From positions 1 to 64,000 of IMG/VR virus record IMGVR_UViG_3300044638_004964: a stretch of DNA of 64,000 nt, one strand, 5' to 3'. How positions within the stretch are numbered: position 1 is the stretch's first letter; the number at the start of each line of letters is the position of its first letter. The position numbers and the translations under genes were made by a program. Below the pieces are notes generated by a model. It was not told the DNA's origin. It searched no databases and saw nothing but the letters and a program-made list of their open reading frames with translations. This document shows, piece after piece, positions 20,716 to 29,330 of the stretch. Source of the stretch: a virus.

Positions 20716-21633
20716 ATGAATACAGATTTTCCAGAAGATATATTTAGCCCGCCATCAAATACATCTCTTTATAAGTATAAACTTGAGCAGGGAAACAATA
20801 TATGCAAAACAAAATCGATACTTTTTTGTGGCATAGGAAGAAATATAGGAGCAAATCTAGACTTAAATATACAAAGGCTACATAGAACTGGAAGTATGTT
20901 TAAGTCATATAAAATATTTATCTATGAGAATGATTCAAATGATAATACTTTAGAAATATTGCAAAAGAATAGATCGAATACACTTACTTTTTTGTCAGAA
21001 CGCAGAGAAGATCAAGACTATCGATCAAAAATAGAATCTGGTGAAGATACTTGGCATTATAATAGGTGTATTGTTTTATCAGAATGTAGAAATAAGTATT
21101 TATCGTATATTGAAAATATAGATGAAAAATTCGATTACACATGTGTTTTGGATTTGGATCTATGTGGAGGATGGTCCTACGATGGCATAAAACATGGTAT
21201 TTTCACATTAGAAAATGATAAATCACATGCGGCAGCTACTTCTTATGGAGTATTAGCTGACAAATTAGATACTCTATCTTTAGAAGATACATCAAAAAAT
21301 GAATACGTCATGTATGATAGCTTTGCTTTTAGGCCAAAAAACTGGAACATAGGCTTACACTTATTATCAACTCCAGTTTTCAATTCTGTTAGAGTAAGTC
21401 GTGGAGATGATCCCATTGAAGTTCATTCAAACTTTGGTGGAATGGCGATTTACAAGCAAGACGCTCTACTAAACAAAAGGTATGGTGCTAAACAGTGGGC
21501 TTATGGATACGTAGATCCAGATCACGTTGTTTTACATAATCAGATGGTACAAGATGGATGGAAAATTATTTTTGATCCCAGTATGATAGTATCATACTCA
21601 CACCACAAATATTCAAAGGTGATTAATGATTAA
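20716..21633 (+). CDS. GT-A glycosyltransferase-like protein
   Basis: The 305-residue product resembles CAP59-type or mannosyltransferase GT-A enzymes: G-I-G-R-N-I-G-A-N near residue 38, I-F-I-Y-E-N-D-S-N-D-N-T, and a D-x-D metal motif in V-L-D-L-D-L-C-G. It overlaps the next glycosyltransferase by 8 bases, so the two probably act in one pathway modifying a virion component, host surface or DNA base. Confidence 0.7.
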   Translation: MNTDFPEDIFSPPSNTSLYKYKLEQGNNICKTKSILFCGIGRNIGANLDLNIQRLHRTGSMFKSYKIFIYENDSNDNTLEILQKNRSNTLTFLSERREDQDYRSKIESGEDTWHYNRCIVLSECRNKYLSYIENIDEKFDYTCVLDLDLCGGWSYDGIKHGIFTLENDKSHAAATSYGVLADKLDTLSLEDTSKNEYVMYDSFAFRPKNWNIGLHLLSTPVFNSVRVSRGDDPIEVHSNFGGMAIYKQDALLNKRYGAKQWAYGYVDPDHVVLHNQMVQDGWKIIFDPSMIVSYSHHKYSKVIND

Positions 21634-22696
21634 TGTTGTAGGTCCAATCAATCAATTGGGATATGGTATAACATCTTTAAATTTAGTTAAATCTCTGGCA
21701 AAAAAAACTCCAGTTTGTTTATGGGTTATCGGTCAACCGCAAGTAACAAATCAAAGCGATGCTGAATTAATATCAACATGCTTGCAAAATAGAAACTATT
21801 TAGATTTTGATGCTCCATGTATAAAAATATGGCATCAGAATGATATGACACAATTTGCCGGTAAAGGGAAAAGAATAGGTTTTCCTATTTTTGAGCTTGA
21901 TGAATTTAACGAGCTAGAAAAACACCACCTAAACTCATTAGATAGTATATTTGTTTGTTCTAACTGGGCAAAAAATGTTGTACTAAATAATATTAACATA
22001 AGTCCTGACAATGTTTATGTTATACCATTGGGTGTTGATCAAAAAATATTCAAAATTGATGAAACTAAACAGCAAAACGATAAAACTATTTTTTTAAACT
22101 GCGGAAAATGGGAAGTTAGAAAAGGTCATGATATTCTATATAAAATCTTTAACATGGCGTTTGAAAAATCCGACAACGTAGAACTTTGGATGCTTTGTGA
22201 AAATCCCTTTCTAAAGCCAAACGAACAACAAGAATGGATAGATTTATACCTAAATTCAAAATTGGGAGATAAAATTAAGATAATTCCACGCCAGCAAACT
22301 CAGCAAGAAGTGTATAATATAATGAGAAATGCTGATTGTGGAGTATTTCCATCTAGAGCAGAGGGCTGGAATTTAGAACTATTAGAAATGATGGTCAGTG
22401 GTAAAAGTGTAATAACGACAAATTATTCTGCCCACACGGAATTTTGCACAAGATCAAACGCTAGACTTGTCGATATACAGGATGTGGAACTGGCCTATGA
22501 CGGCAAATGGTTTCATGGAAAGTGCGGAAACTGGGCAAAAATTGACGATCAAGCTATAGAACAATTTGTTAACCACTTAAGAGAAGTCCACACCCTAAAA
22601 CAGTCGAACTCCTTAGTATTAGATAACTCTTCTCTTAAGAATATTGAATATTTTAATTGGGATAATTCAGCAGACTTGGTAATCAAATATGTTTAA
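21626..22696 (+). CDS. GT4-type glycosyltransferase
   Basis: The 356-residue GT-B protein has the retaining GT4 signature in the C-terminal domain, P-S-R-A-E-G-W-N-L-E-L-L-E-M-M, with the conserved E-x7-E glutamates, and a nucleotide-sugar segment beginning N-C-G-K-W-E-V-R-K-G. The N-terminal Q-L-G-Y-G loop is typical of GT4 acceptor domains. It overlaps both neighbours. Confidence 0.8.
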   Translation: MINVVGPINQLGYGITSLNLVKSLAKKTPVCLWVIGQPQVTNQSDAELISTCLQNRNYLDFDAPCIKIWHQNDMTQFAGKGKRIGFPIFELDEFNELEKHHLNSLDSIFVCSNWAKNVVLNNINISPDNVYVIPLGVDQKIFKIDETKQQNDKTIFLNCGKWEVRKGHDILYKIFNMAFEKSDNVELWMLCENPFLKPNEQQEWIDLYLNSKLGDKIKIIPRQQTQQEVYNIMRNADCGVFPSRAEGWNLELLEMMVSGKSVITTNYSAHTEFCTRSNARLVDIQDVELAYDGKWFHGKCGNWAKIDDQAIEQFVNHLREVHTLKQSNSLVLDNSSLKNIEYFNWDNSADLVIKYV

Positions 22697-23057
22697 CTTC
22701 TTCAAGAAAAAACAAATAAAAACCGAAGAAATTATCGTTAGTGATAATAAATTACCAATAGTCTCCATAACATATAACATCAATCAAAAGCTTGAAACTA
22801 GTGTTGATATTTTAATGGATGATTATGGTGCTGAATCTATAAATGCTATATGCAAACTCCTAGACACTCTCTCTAGTGATAGTTTTTATATAGAAACCGT
22901 CAATATGCTAAAGCAAGGGCTTATTAACGATGATCAGCAAGAAATATTGCTAACTATTTTAACCCACGTTGGTCAACAGGCCAGATACAAAATAATACAG
23001 TCCCATAAAGATAGTACAAAGGACGAGCCTTGCATTAAACCTTCCGATATGCTATAA
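22689..23057 (+). CDS. hypothetical protein (122 aa)
   Basis: A basic N-terminus (F-F-K-K-K-Q-I-K) is followed by an acidic helical body. No motif was recognised. The promoter for the next operon lies within its last codons. Confidence 0.5.
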   Translation: MFNFFKKKQIKTEEIIVSDNKLPIVSITYNINQKLETSVDILMDDYGAESINAICKLLDTLSSDSFYIETVNMLKQGLINDDQQEILLTILTHVGQQARYKIIQSHKDSTKDEPCIKPSDML

Positions 23058-23058
23058 T
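23030..23058 (+). promoter_or_regulatory. sigma70-like promoter
   Basis: TTGCAT (23030-23035) and TATAAT (23053-23058) have 17-base spacing. It would transcribe the hypothetical gene at 23077 and the sigma-like factor at 23510. Confidence 0.65.
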
Positions 23059-23076
23059 GGCAAAAGGAGTTCCGGT

Positions 23077-23508
23077 ATGCAAAAGTATACTAAAAAAATT
23101 GGATGGCAAAAGTACGAAGATTTTCTAGAAAAGCAATTCTCATCACCGCTACTAAATACAATTATACAAAACATCGCTATGCAGAATTTGACTTTAGAGG
23201 ACGATGATGAAGAAAGTGAAATGGATGATATTGATACTGAAGAAAAAGATAGCTCTCATTTAAATATGATGCTTCCAGTTACAAGGCAATTAATAGAAGA
23301 TGTTACAATGCTATCTAGTTTTGACTGTTGGATAGCTCATACAAACTTTGATATAACTCCCAGAATAAAGGATAAATTAAATTCTATACCCGGAATAGAG
23401 TTACTCAAAATTTGTAGTAGATATAGATTCTTTATAGGAATAGGTCAGATGTTTGATTTCAAAGAAGTAAGAAATAAAATTGAAGAAAGCTTAATAAAAG
23501 GAGATTGA
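23077..23508 (+). CDS. acidic hypothetical protein (143 aa)
   Basis: AAAGGAG precedes the start. A very acidic stretch around residues 40-60 (E-D-D-D-E-E-S-E-M-D-D) divides two mixed alpha/beta parts. It is one base from the sigma-like gene, so it could be its partner or anti-sigma factor, which is only context-based inference. Confidence 0.55.
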   Translation: MQKYTKKIGWQKYEDFLEKQFSSPLLNTIIQNIAMQNLTLEDDDEESEMDDIDTEEKDSSHLNMMLPVTRQLIEDVTMLSSFDCWIAHTNFDITPRIKDKLNSIPGIELLKICSRYRFFIGIGQMFDFKEVRNKIEESLIKGD

Positions 23509-23509
23509 T

Positions 23510-23980
23510 ATGAGTTGCATTGATGATAAAATTGAAGGCGCACTAAAAGATACAAATATAGTCAAAATAATGAATAGGGCTTCCAAGAGGTTTAAGGGTC
23601 AGCTAGATAATGATACTATCTATACTTGCCAAATAAATGCTCTCTGGAAGGCTTTCTTGAACCATGATCCAAATAAAGCGGCTAAATTTACAACATATTT
23701 GTATAATGGTGTTTTTATAGAATGTATGAAAGAGATAAAGTTTAAGAATAAGTCTAAAAGATACGGTGGCAAATTGCATGATAATATCTCTGATAATAAA
23801 GATCCATTTTTGATGGTCGATATAATGGACGAGCTTAACGAAGAAGAAAAGCAAATCTTTGTCGATAAAGCAAGCAATATGACTATTTCAGAAATGGCTC
23901 AAAAGTATGGCACTAACAGGGAAAGTACTAGAAGAAAAGTGCATAAAATTATCCGTAATATTAATAAAAAATTCGCATAG
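23510..23980 (+). CDS. small sigma70-family-like factor
   Basis: The 156-residue protein has two helical parts with a short linker. The first (A-L-W-K-A-F-L-N-H-D-P-N-K-A-A-K-F) resembles sigma region 2. The last 55 residues contain a region 4-like helix-turn-helix, with L-N-E-E-E-K-Q-I-F and then M-T-I-S-E-M-A-Q-K-Y-G-T-N. The architecture matches ECF-type or T4 gp55-like factors that direct late transcription. It lies just before the virion and lysis genes at 24-29 kb. Confidence 0.65.
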   Translation: MSCIDDKIEGALKDTNIVKIMNRASKRFKGQLDNDTIYTCQINALWKAFLNHDPNKAAKFTTYLYNGVFIECMKEIKFKNKSKRYGGKLHDNISDNKDPFLMVDIMDELNEEEKQIFVDKASNMTISEMAQKYGTNRESTRRKVHKIIRNINKKFA

Positions 23981-24064
23981 TTGTGTATTAATATCTAGGA
24001 ACAGGACTTTGTAAGGACATGGATATGACAAATTTACTAAATTATTTTACTAGGAGAAATATCT

Positions 24065-24688
24065 ATGTCAGATACAACAGCCAAAGCTGGTGCAAAAAAC
24101 AACAACGGTGGAACAATTGTTCATGCCGGTAATGTTAGTGGTAACACCAAAAATCTAGAACTAAATAATATTAATGCTTCAGTTAACAACGGTTATGGCT
24201 CAAAAGTATACGTAAATACAGCTACCAGTAATGGAACTAGTGACCCTTTCGGTATCGCTGTTGCCAAAGATGGCGGTGGTGGAATTGCTTACAATCCCGC
24301 TCCCGGCACAAACTATATAATGGTAAACGCTGGCGACAACGCTGCTAAAATTAATAATGTAACATCAACAGTACTAACCATCCCCGGCGGTGCTACCAAT
24401 GTAACAATGAATAAACTTGTTACAACTCGTCAACTTGGTACATACGCCACTGCCGCTTTCGACATTCTCGCTGTACCAAATGGTGGTAAGATTGTTCCCG
24501 GTCGAACTAAGGGTAGCGGTGCTGGCACACTTGTTAGATACGTTAAGGCCGAAGATGGCACTACAGCCGCAACAGACGCTGCTGCAAGTGTTGGCCGTGC
24601 GGTTCCCGGCAATCTAACCTACTTCTTTGGTTATCTATCCGGTCCATCGACTGTTTCTTATAAAGCTAAGAACACTTACGAGTCTTGA
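24065..24688 (+). CDS. Asn/Gly-rich candidate virion protein (207 aa)
   Basis: AGGAGA precedes the start. The first 60 residues are rich in Asn, Gly, Ser and Thr, and the rest is a beta-rich domain with many Ala-Thr-Gly segments and no catalytic motif. Its codon choice (GCT/GCC, GGC, CCC) is biased relative to neighbours, as in abundant phage structural proteins. A hairpin follows. A head-decoration or fibre protein is plausible; the family was not recognised. Confidence 0.55.
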   Translation: MSDTTAKAGAKNNNGGTIVHAGNVSGNTKNLELNNINASVNNGYGSKVYVNTATSNGTSDPFGIAVAKDGGGGIAYNPAPGTNYIMVNAGDNAAKINNVTSTVLTIPGGATNVTMNKLVTTRQLGTYATAAFDILAVPNGGKIVPGRTKGSGAGTLVRYVKAEDGTTAATDAAASVGRAVPGNLTYFFGYLSGPSTVSYKAKNTYES

Positions 24689-24706
24689 TATTTGTAATAG
24701 ATTAAA

Positions 24707-24737
24707 GGTGCCTCATAGCATTAAGTTGTGAGGCACC
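24707..24737 (+). terminator. hairpin after candidate virion gene
   Basis: GGTGCCTCA (24707-24715) pairs perfectly with TGAGGCACC (24729-24737) over a 13-base loop. No T-tract follows on this strand, so it may be a factor-dependent terminator or an RNA-stability element. Confidence 0.5.
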
Positions 24738-24765
24738 AATAATCGCTTTCGCTCTTGGAGAAATC

Positions 24766-25359
24766 ATGATAGATTTTAAAAATCCAGAGTATATTACTCT
24801 TATTTTAAGTTTACTTGGTGGTTTAGGCACCTTTTTGAGTTTGGTATGGGTAAAAGTTGTTGTCCCAGTTATTAAACTTATGAATGGTCAAGAGCTAGTA
24901 AGTAAAGGAATAAATGATATTAAAAAGGAACTTACCACAAATGGTGGAAATAGCCTAAAAGATGCTGTAATTGATTTAAGAACTACTTGTCATAGAATGG
25001 AAATGCGCCAAAAAATTATCGAACAAAGAACAAAAGCCGCTTTACATTATAGTTTAGTATCCTTGTTTGAAACCGATAGTAAAGGCAGAATAACTTGGTC
25101 TAATGAAAACTTCTGTAAACTAACATCTGATAAGCTTCAACATGCCGAAGGATTTGATTGGGTTTTATACATTGACGAGGACGAAAGAGAAGAATTCCTA
25201 ACAGAATTTAAATCTTGCCTAGATATGAATCGCAAATTTATGCGAATTAGCAAAAACTGTGATGGTAAACTTGTTCAGATGGTAGGATATCCCTACAAGA
25301 TTAATGAACATGAACATGGTGGTTTTTTAGTCAGTGTCTCAGAACTCAAAGAGGTATAA
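24766..25359 (+). CDS. membrane-anchored PAS-domain protein
   Basis: An N-terminal membrane segment (about residues 11-36) is followed by a helical linker and a PAS domain from about residue 85 (S-L-F-E-T-D-S-K-G-R-I-T-W-S-N-E-N-F-C) through G-Y-P-Y-K-I-N. PAS domains sense ligands, redox state or light. There is no kinase or cyclase output domain. The adjacent holin-like and protease genes suggest a membrane sensor for lysis timing, an inference from context. Confidence 0.7.
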   Translation: MIDFKNPEYITLILSLLGGLGTFLSLVWVKVVVPVIKLMNGQELVSKGINDIKKELTTNGGNSLKDAVIDLRTTCHRMEMRQKIIEQRTKAALHYSLVSLFETDSKGRITWSNENFCKLTSDKLQHAEGFDWVLYIDEDEREEFLTEFKSCLDMNRKFMRISKNCDGKLVQMVGYPYKINEHEHGGFLVSVSELKEV

Positions 25360-25360
25360 T

Positions 25361-25570
25361 ATGTTAGACTCTAAAGCTTTCGAATTTAATAAAAATGACT
25401 TTTTATCATTGGCCAAAAATGCTTTATTAGTAGGTTTGGCTGCTGTTTTAACTTATGTTGGTCAGAATTTATCTCACATCGATCTTGGCGCTGGTACAGC
25501 TTTAGTTGTTCCAGTTATAACAATTATGATTGATTCAGCAGTAAAATGGGTCAGAGATAACACAAAGTAA
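25361..25570 (+). CDS. holin-like small membrane protein (69 aa)
   Basis: The start at 25361 follows AGAGG, next to the PAS gene stop. Two hydrophobic segments (A-L-L-V-G-L-A-A-V-L-T-Y-V-G and T-A-L-V-V-P-V-I-T-I-M-I) are joined by a short loop and followed by a charged tail (K-W-V-R-D-N-T-K). This is the layout of class II holins. The next gene encodes a hydrolase, as in a lysis cassette. Confidence 0.6.
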   Translation: MLDSKAFEFNKNDFLSLAKNALLVGLAAVLTYVGQNLSHIDLGAGTALVVPVITIMIDSAVKWVRDNTK

Positions 25571-25580
25571 GGAATATGTA

Positions 25581-26498
25581 ATGTTTAAAACTCCCAATGA
25601 GCTATTAAAAGCTTACAAAGATGGTTTCAATGGCTCTTGGTGCGATCCAGAGGATGTGGCGAAACTCTTAGGGGAATTGCCACACCCTCTATTCGGCGCA
25701 TCTGCCTATAATTTATCTGGCACAGGCGAAGGTAAGCTCGCTCTATTATTCAAGTCAATTATGAAACATGATCCAGATTTTGGGCGGTCTGAAAGACAAG
25801 TCCAAGGGGATTGTGTGAGCCATGCAACGCGAAATAGCGTTGATATTACACGATGCTGCGAAATAATAGGTGGCGAAAAAGAAGAATTTGTTGCCAAAGG
25901 AGCGACAGAAGCTATTTATGGATCAAGAGGTTTTGGTGGAGAAGGAATGAGTTGTTCTGCTGCCGCAAGATTTGTTAATAAAACTGGCGGCATATTACTA
26001 CGCAAAAAATATGGCGAAATAGATCTATCAGAGTATAGTGCTATTGGTGGCAAATGGGGAAGTCGCGGAGTTCCAGAAGAATTAGTAAAAGAAGCTCAAA
26101 AACATCAAGTAAAAACAATAAGTTTAGTTAATACCGTCGCCCAAGCTAGAGATGCTCTAGCCAATGGTTACTCAATTTCTGTGTGTAGTAATTCTGGATT
26201 TTCTTCTCGTAGAGATAAGCATGGAATAGCTAAAAGAAGTGGAAATTGGGGCCACGCGATGGCATGGGTAGGAATGGACGATACACGCGAAATACATAAT
26301 GAAACATTATTTTTGGTCCAAAATAGTTGGGGAATTTGGAATGGTGGTGATAAACGTCACGATCAACCAGATGGAAGTTTTTGGATTAGACAAAGCGATG
26401 CTGAAGAAATGTTGGCCGCTAATGGTTCTTGGGTATTTAGTGATGTAGACGGTTTTCCTGCACGTAAAATAACTTGGACAATTAACGAAGTATTTTAA
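25581..26498 (+). CDS. papain-like (C1A-type) cysteine protease
   Basis: The catalytic set is visible: Cys78 in V-Q-G-D-C-V-S, His225 in W-G-H-A-M-A-W and Asn248 in V-Q-N-S-W-G. The 305-residue protein has no signal peptide or propeptide evident and no peptidoglycan-binding domain. It follows the holin-like gene directly, occupying the endolysin position. Protein rather than peptidoglycan may be the target, or it may process virion proteins. The family assignment is good; the role is inferred. Confidence 0.8.
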   Translation: MFKTPNELLKAYKDGFNGSWCDPEDVAKLLGELPHPLFGASAYNLSGTGEGKLALLFKSIMKHDPDFGRSERQVQGDCVSHATRNSVDITRCCEIIGGEKEEFVAKGATEAIYGSRGFGGEGMSCSAAARFVNKTGGILLRKKYGEIDLSEYSAIGGKWGSRGVPEELVKEAQKHQVKTISLVNTVAQARDALANGYSISVCSNSGFSSRRDKHGIAKRSGNWGHAMAWVGMDDTREIHNETLFLVQNSWGIWNGGDKRHDQPDGSFWIRQSDAEEMLAANGSWVFSDVDGFPARKITWTINEVF

Positions 26499-26519
26499 CA
26501 GTTAAATAAAGGGTTTAAT

Positions 26520-26804
26520 ATGTCAACAGATTATTCAAAAATACAACTTAGAAGAGCAACAGAAGCTCAGTTTATAGCCGCAAATACTATGCTGGCATCT
26601 GGCGAACCCTCGTTTGCGACAGATACAAAAATAATTAAAGTAGGTGACAGCGTTACAGCTTGGCAAAACTTGCCAAATACAGTTATTAGCAATGTTAGCG
26701 GCATAACAAACGCTTCTGGGGTATATAATCTAGTAGCTATGAGTCAATCAGATTATGACGGACTAGGCTCATATAACCCTAAAACCATTTACTTTATAAG
26801 ATAA
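26520..26804 (+). CDS. fibre protein with tropism-determinant-like N-terminal domain
   Basis: The 94-residue product carries the repeat-like motif I-Q-L-R-R-A-T-E-A-Q-F and A-S-G-E-P-S-F-A-T-D-T, which matches the N-terminal domain of Mtd-type and many other phage fibre proteins. It could cap or attach the large adhesin encoded next. Confidence 0.7.
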   Translation: MSTDYSKIQLRRATEAQFIAANTMLASGEPSFATDTKIIKVGDSVTAWQNLPNTVISNVSGITNASGVYNLVAMSQSDYDGLGSYNPKTIYFIR

Positions 26805-26809
26805 TAATT

Positions 26810-28933
26810 ATGCTTAAAATTGGTAGCACAACAGTAACTAAATCCTATATTGGATCAGTAGAATTATCAGCTATTTATGCTGGTAATAATTTGATTTATT
26901 CGTCTGTTCCAACAACAACTAGTGCGCCAACCACAACAACGACTACTACGGCAACGCCAACAACAACAACAACTACTGCACCTACTACCACCACGACCAC
27001 CACAACAACATCAACCACCACCACCACCACGACCACCACAACAACATCAACCACCACCACCACCACGACCACCACAACAACATCAACCACCACCACGACC
27101 ACCACAACAACATCAACCACTACTACCACCACCACTACCACTACCACCACTACAACTACGGCAGAGCCAACAGTTGACCCGTTTTTCAGCAACGTCGCCC
27201 TATTGCTACATATGGACGGCAACTTAAGTACGTTTACTGACTCGTCTTCCACTCCGAAGACAGTAAATGCCATTGGTACAGCTACGCAATCCACAACACA
27301 AAGTAGGTGGGGCGGTAAGAGTGGTTATTTTGGCGGCGATGGCGACCGTCTTACCATTCCCGATGCGACTTCGTTTTATTTCGGAAGCGGAGATTATGTT
27401 GTAGAAGCGTGGCTGTATATCCCCATCCTAAATACTGAAGGCGGCGGGTATTTTTTCTCTCAGTCAGCAAACATATCAGATAATAACAACAGGCAACATG
27501 CTTTTAGCGTTAATTCTACTGGCTTGTCTGTGTATTTCACTACAAGCGGGGGTAACGATAACTCTATCTCATTCTCAGCCACAATTCCTACTAACCAATG
27601 GTTTCACGTAGCGTTTAGTCGAAGTAGTCAAATGCTTAGTGCTTATTTAAACGGTGAGCGCGTAGGCGAGCCTATTTCGAACAACGCGACTTATTACAAT
27701 AGTTCAGCAAATGTATGTGTTGGGTCTTTTGGAGAATACGCACAAAATGGATACGAATATTTAGATTTTACGGGCTTCATAGATGACTTGCGTGTTACTA
27801 CAGGGAGCAACAGGGGTTACGTTGGAGCTACAATCACGGTTCCAACAGCCGCGTTCCCAGATTCCGCCCCTCCTACTACTACCACTACAACTACAACTAC
27901 GACCACGGCAGATCCAACAATTGGCGACCCGCTGTTTAGCAGCGTGTCACTTCTTCTCCACATGGACGCCTCGCCATTTGTTGACTCGTCTGCAAATGAT
28001 GTGGACATTGAAAGCAACAGCGTATCGGCAGACACTTCTATTAAGAAATTTGGCAACGCTAGTATGCAGGGGAACTCCAGCTACCTATCTATTTTAGATG
28101 CGTCAGCAGTAGATTTCGGCAATTACGGAACCTTTACCATCGAAATGTGGTATCGCAGAAGCGCATCGCAGTCGGCAGATGACACCCTTTATCAGACGTT
28201 TACCAATACAGGATCGAATTCGGGGCATATAGTCGCTGTGAATACGTTAGGACAGCTTATCGTATATGAGCGCGAGCGTTATTTAGTACAGAACGCTGCG
28301 GCTTTTCCAAACACCGATCAGTGGTATCACTTCGCGATCTCCGTCCAAGCTGGGGCTTTGTCGGCATATGTAGATGGCGCACTCGTTGCCACCGGCTCGT
28401 TCACATCAAACGGCGGTGCTGGAACGATGTCTACTGATCGGAATTGGATTGGGGGAAACATTTACGGCGGGAGACTCGCGGGCTGGATTGACGATTTTCG
28501 CGTCACCAAGAATCACGCCCGCACCATTACAGTACCCACAGCCCCATACCCAGATTTCGGCCCGACAACAACAACCACAACAACCACAACAACGACTGCC
28601 GCTCCCGCTGTGTCGCTATCAACACCATACGGTGCTGTTACTGGCTCTGGCACAGTGTCATCTAAATGGACATGGCAGTCGGGTTCTGGATTTTCGGAAG
28701 GAACTAGTGCAAAACTTCTTACAGCGAATAGCAGTATCACTTTACAAGCAACTCTCACTCAAACCGGGGGCGGAAACTGCGATAGAGGCGAGACTCTAAG
28801 TCTGGGGATTTATTCCGCCGCAGATGTTCGGGTCAGGACTATGTCGGGCAGCGCAGAAACTCTCACGGCAGGTCAATACATTTTTATGGAACTAGACTGC
28901 GCACACGCAAGAGCGGAGGTGTGGGTTGTTTAA
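26810..28933 (+). CDS. Thr-rich multidomain adhesin with two LamG-like domains
   Basis: The 707-residue protein begins with a virion-attachment motif (Y-I-G-S-V-E-L-S-A-I-Y-A-G). A Thr-rich mucin-like linker follows (about 34-119), then a LamG/concanavalin-like domain (about 124-350), a short Thr linker (about 353-366), a second LamG-like domain (about 370-582), a third Thr linker (about 584-597) and a C-terminal beta domain. Both LamG domains contain L-L-H-M-D and F-I-D-D-L-R-V-T or its variant, showing internal duplication. The region from 27170 on is visibly GC-richer than the genome. It is probably a receptor-binding tail fibre. Confidence 0.78.
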   Translation: MLKIGSTTVTKSYIGSVELSAIYAGNNLIYSSVPTTTSAPTTTTTTTATPTTTTTTAPTTTTTTTTTSTTTTTTTTTTTSTTTTTTTTTTTSTTTTTTTTTSTTTTTTTTTTTTTTTAEPTVDPFFSNVALLLHMDGNLSTFTDSSSTPKTVNAIGTATQSTTQSRWGGKSGYFGGDGDRLTIPDATSFYFGSGDYVVEAWLYIPILNTEGGGYFFSQSANISDNNNRQHAFSVNSTGLSVYFTTSGGNDNSISFSATIPTNQWFHVAFSRSSQMLSAYLNGERVGEPISNNATYYNSSANVCVGSFGEYAQNGYEYLDFTGFIDDLRVTTGSNRGYVGATITVPTAAFPDSAPPTTTTTTTTTTTADPTIGDPLFSSVSLLLHMDASPFVDSSANDVDIESNSVSADTSIKKFGNASMQGNSSYLSILDASAVDFGNYGTFTIEMWYRRSASQSADDTLYQTFTNTGSNSGHIVAVNTLGQLIVYERERYLVQNAAAFPNTDQWYHFAISVQAGALSAYVDGALVATGSFTSNGGAGTMSTDRNWIGGNIYGGRLAGWIDDFRVTKNHARTITVPTAPYPDFGPTTTTTTTTTTTAAPAVSLSTPYGAVTGSGTVSSKWTWQSGSGFSEGTSAKLLTANSSITLQATLTQTGGGNCDRGETLSLGIYSAADVRVRTMSGSAETLTAGQYIFMELDCAHARAEVWVV
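26930..27165 (+). repeat. Thr-codon tandem repeat in adhesin gene
   Basis: The stretch is almost only ACN codons. A 15-base word ACAACAACATCAACC recurs at 27002, 27038, 27074 and 27104, giving periods of 36, 36 and 30 bases. Similar but shorter tracts are near 27867-27907 and 28561-28600. Such repeats can expand or contract by slippage and alter fibre length. Confidence 0.85.
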
Positions 28934-29330
28934 TCACATAGCTTTGCCTCCTAAACCAACCAGCTTTCTGCCTCGCGGTGTTGCAACTGATCCGCTAACT
29001 GTTCCACCGCTACAAGACGTTCCTACGGCTGAAAACGGATTGTTTTCTGGCTCATGTGCTAAAGACTTGTACGGCGAGTCATGTACAAACGTAATCTGGT
29101 ATCCTCCCGGTGGCTGGATGGATTGGCACACAAATAGCAATAATCCCGGCAAGCGATTATATGTATCATGGAGTGAAACGGGTAAAAGTGGGATGAGATG
29201 GCTTAACAAGAAAAATATTGTTGTTGAAGATCCAGATAAACCCGGATGGAACATAAGAATTTTTAATACACCAGAATGGCATATGGTATATGCAGATTGC
29301 TGGCGATTTAGTATAGGATGGAAACTATAA
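28926..29330 (+). CDS. cupin/2OG-Fe(II) oxygenase-like protein
   Basis: The start is TTG 28926 behind GGAGG, overlapping the adhesin stop. The 134-residue product has a double-stranded beta-helix pattern: P-P-G-G-W-M-D-W-H-T-N, later P-E-W-H-M-V-Y-A-D, then W-R-F-S-I. These could supply two metal histidines and the 2-oxoglutarate Arg-x-Ser. The usual HxD is HxN here. Cyanophage genomes carry similar small oxygenase-like proteins near fibre genes. It could also be a non-catalytic cupin. Confidence 0.45.
   Translation: MFNHIALPPKPTSFLPRGVATDPLTVPPLQDVPTAENGLFSGSCAKDLYGESCTNVIWYPPGGWMDWHTNSNNPGKRLYVSWSETGKSGMRWLNKKNIVVEDPDKPGWNIRIFNTPEWHMVYADCWRFSIGWKL

Noticed and set aside
26990-27118. Regularly spaced repeats resembling a CRISPR array
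   Set aside because: The repeats are in-frame Thr codons with no unique spacers, and no cas genes are near.
26896-27294. Minus-strand ORF rich in Val opposite the Thr tract
   Set aside because: It is the reverse complement of ACN codons (poly-Val) with no start context.
27783-28799. Plus-strand ORFs in other frames within the adhesin gene
   Set aside because: They arise from GC-richer sequence and repeats; the adhesin frame alone carries LamG domain patterns.
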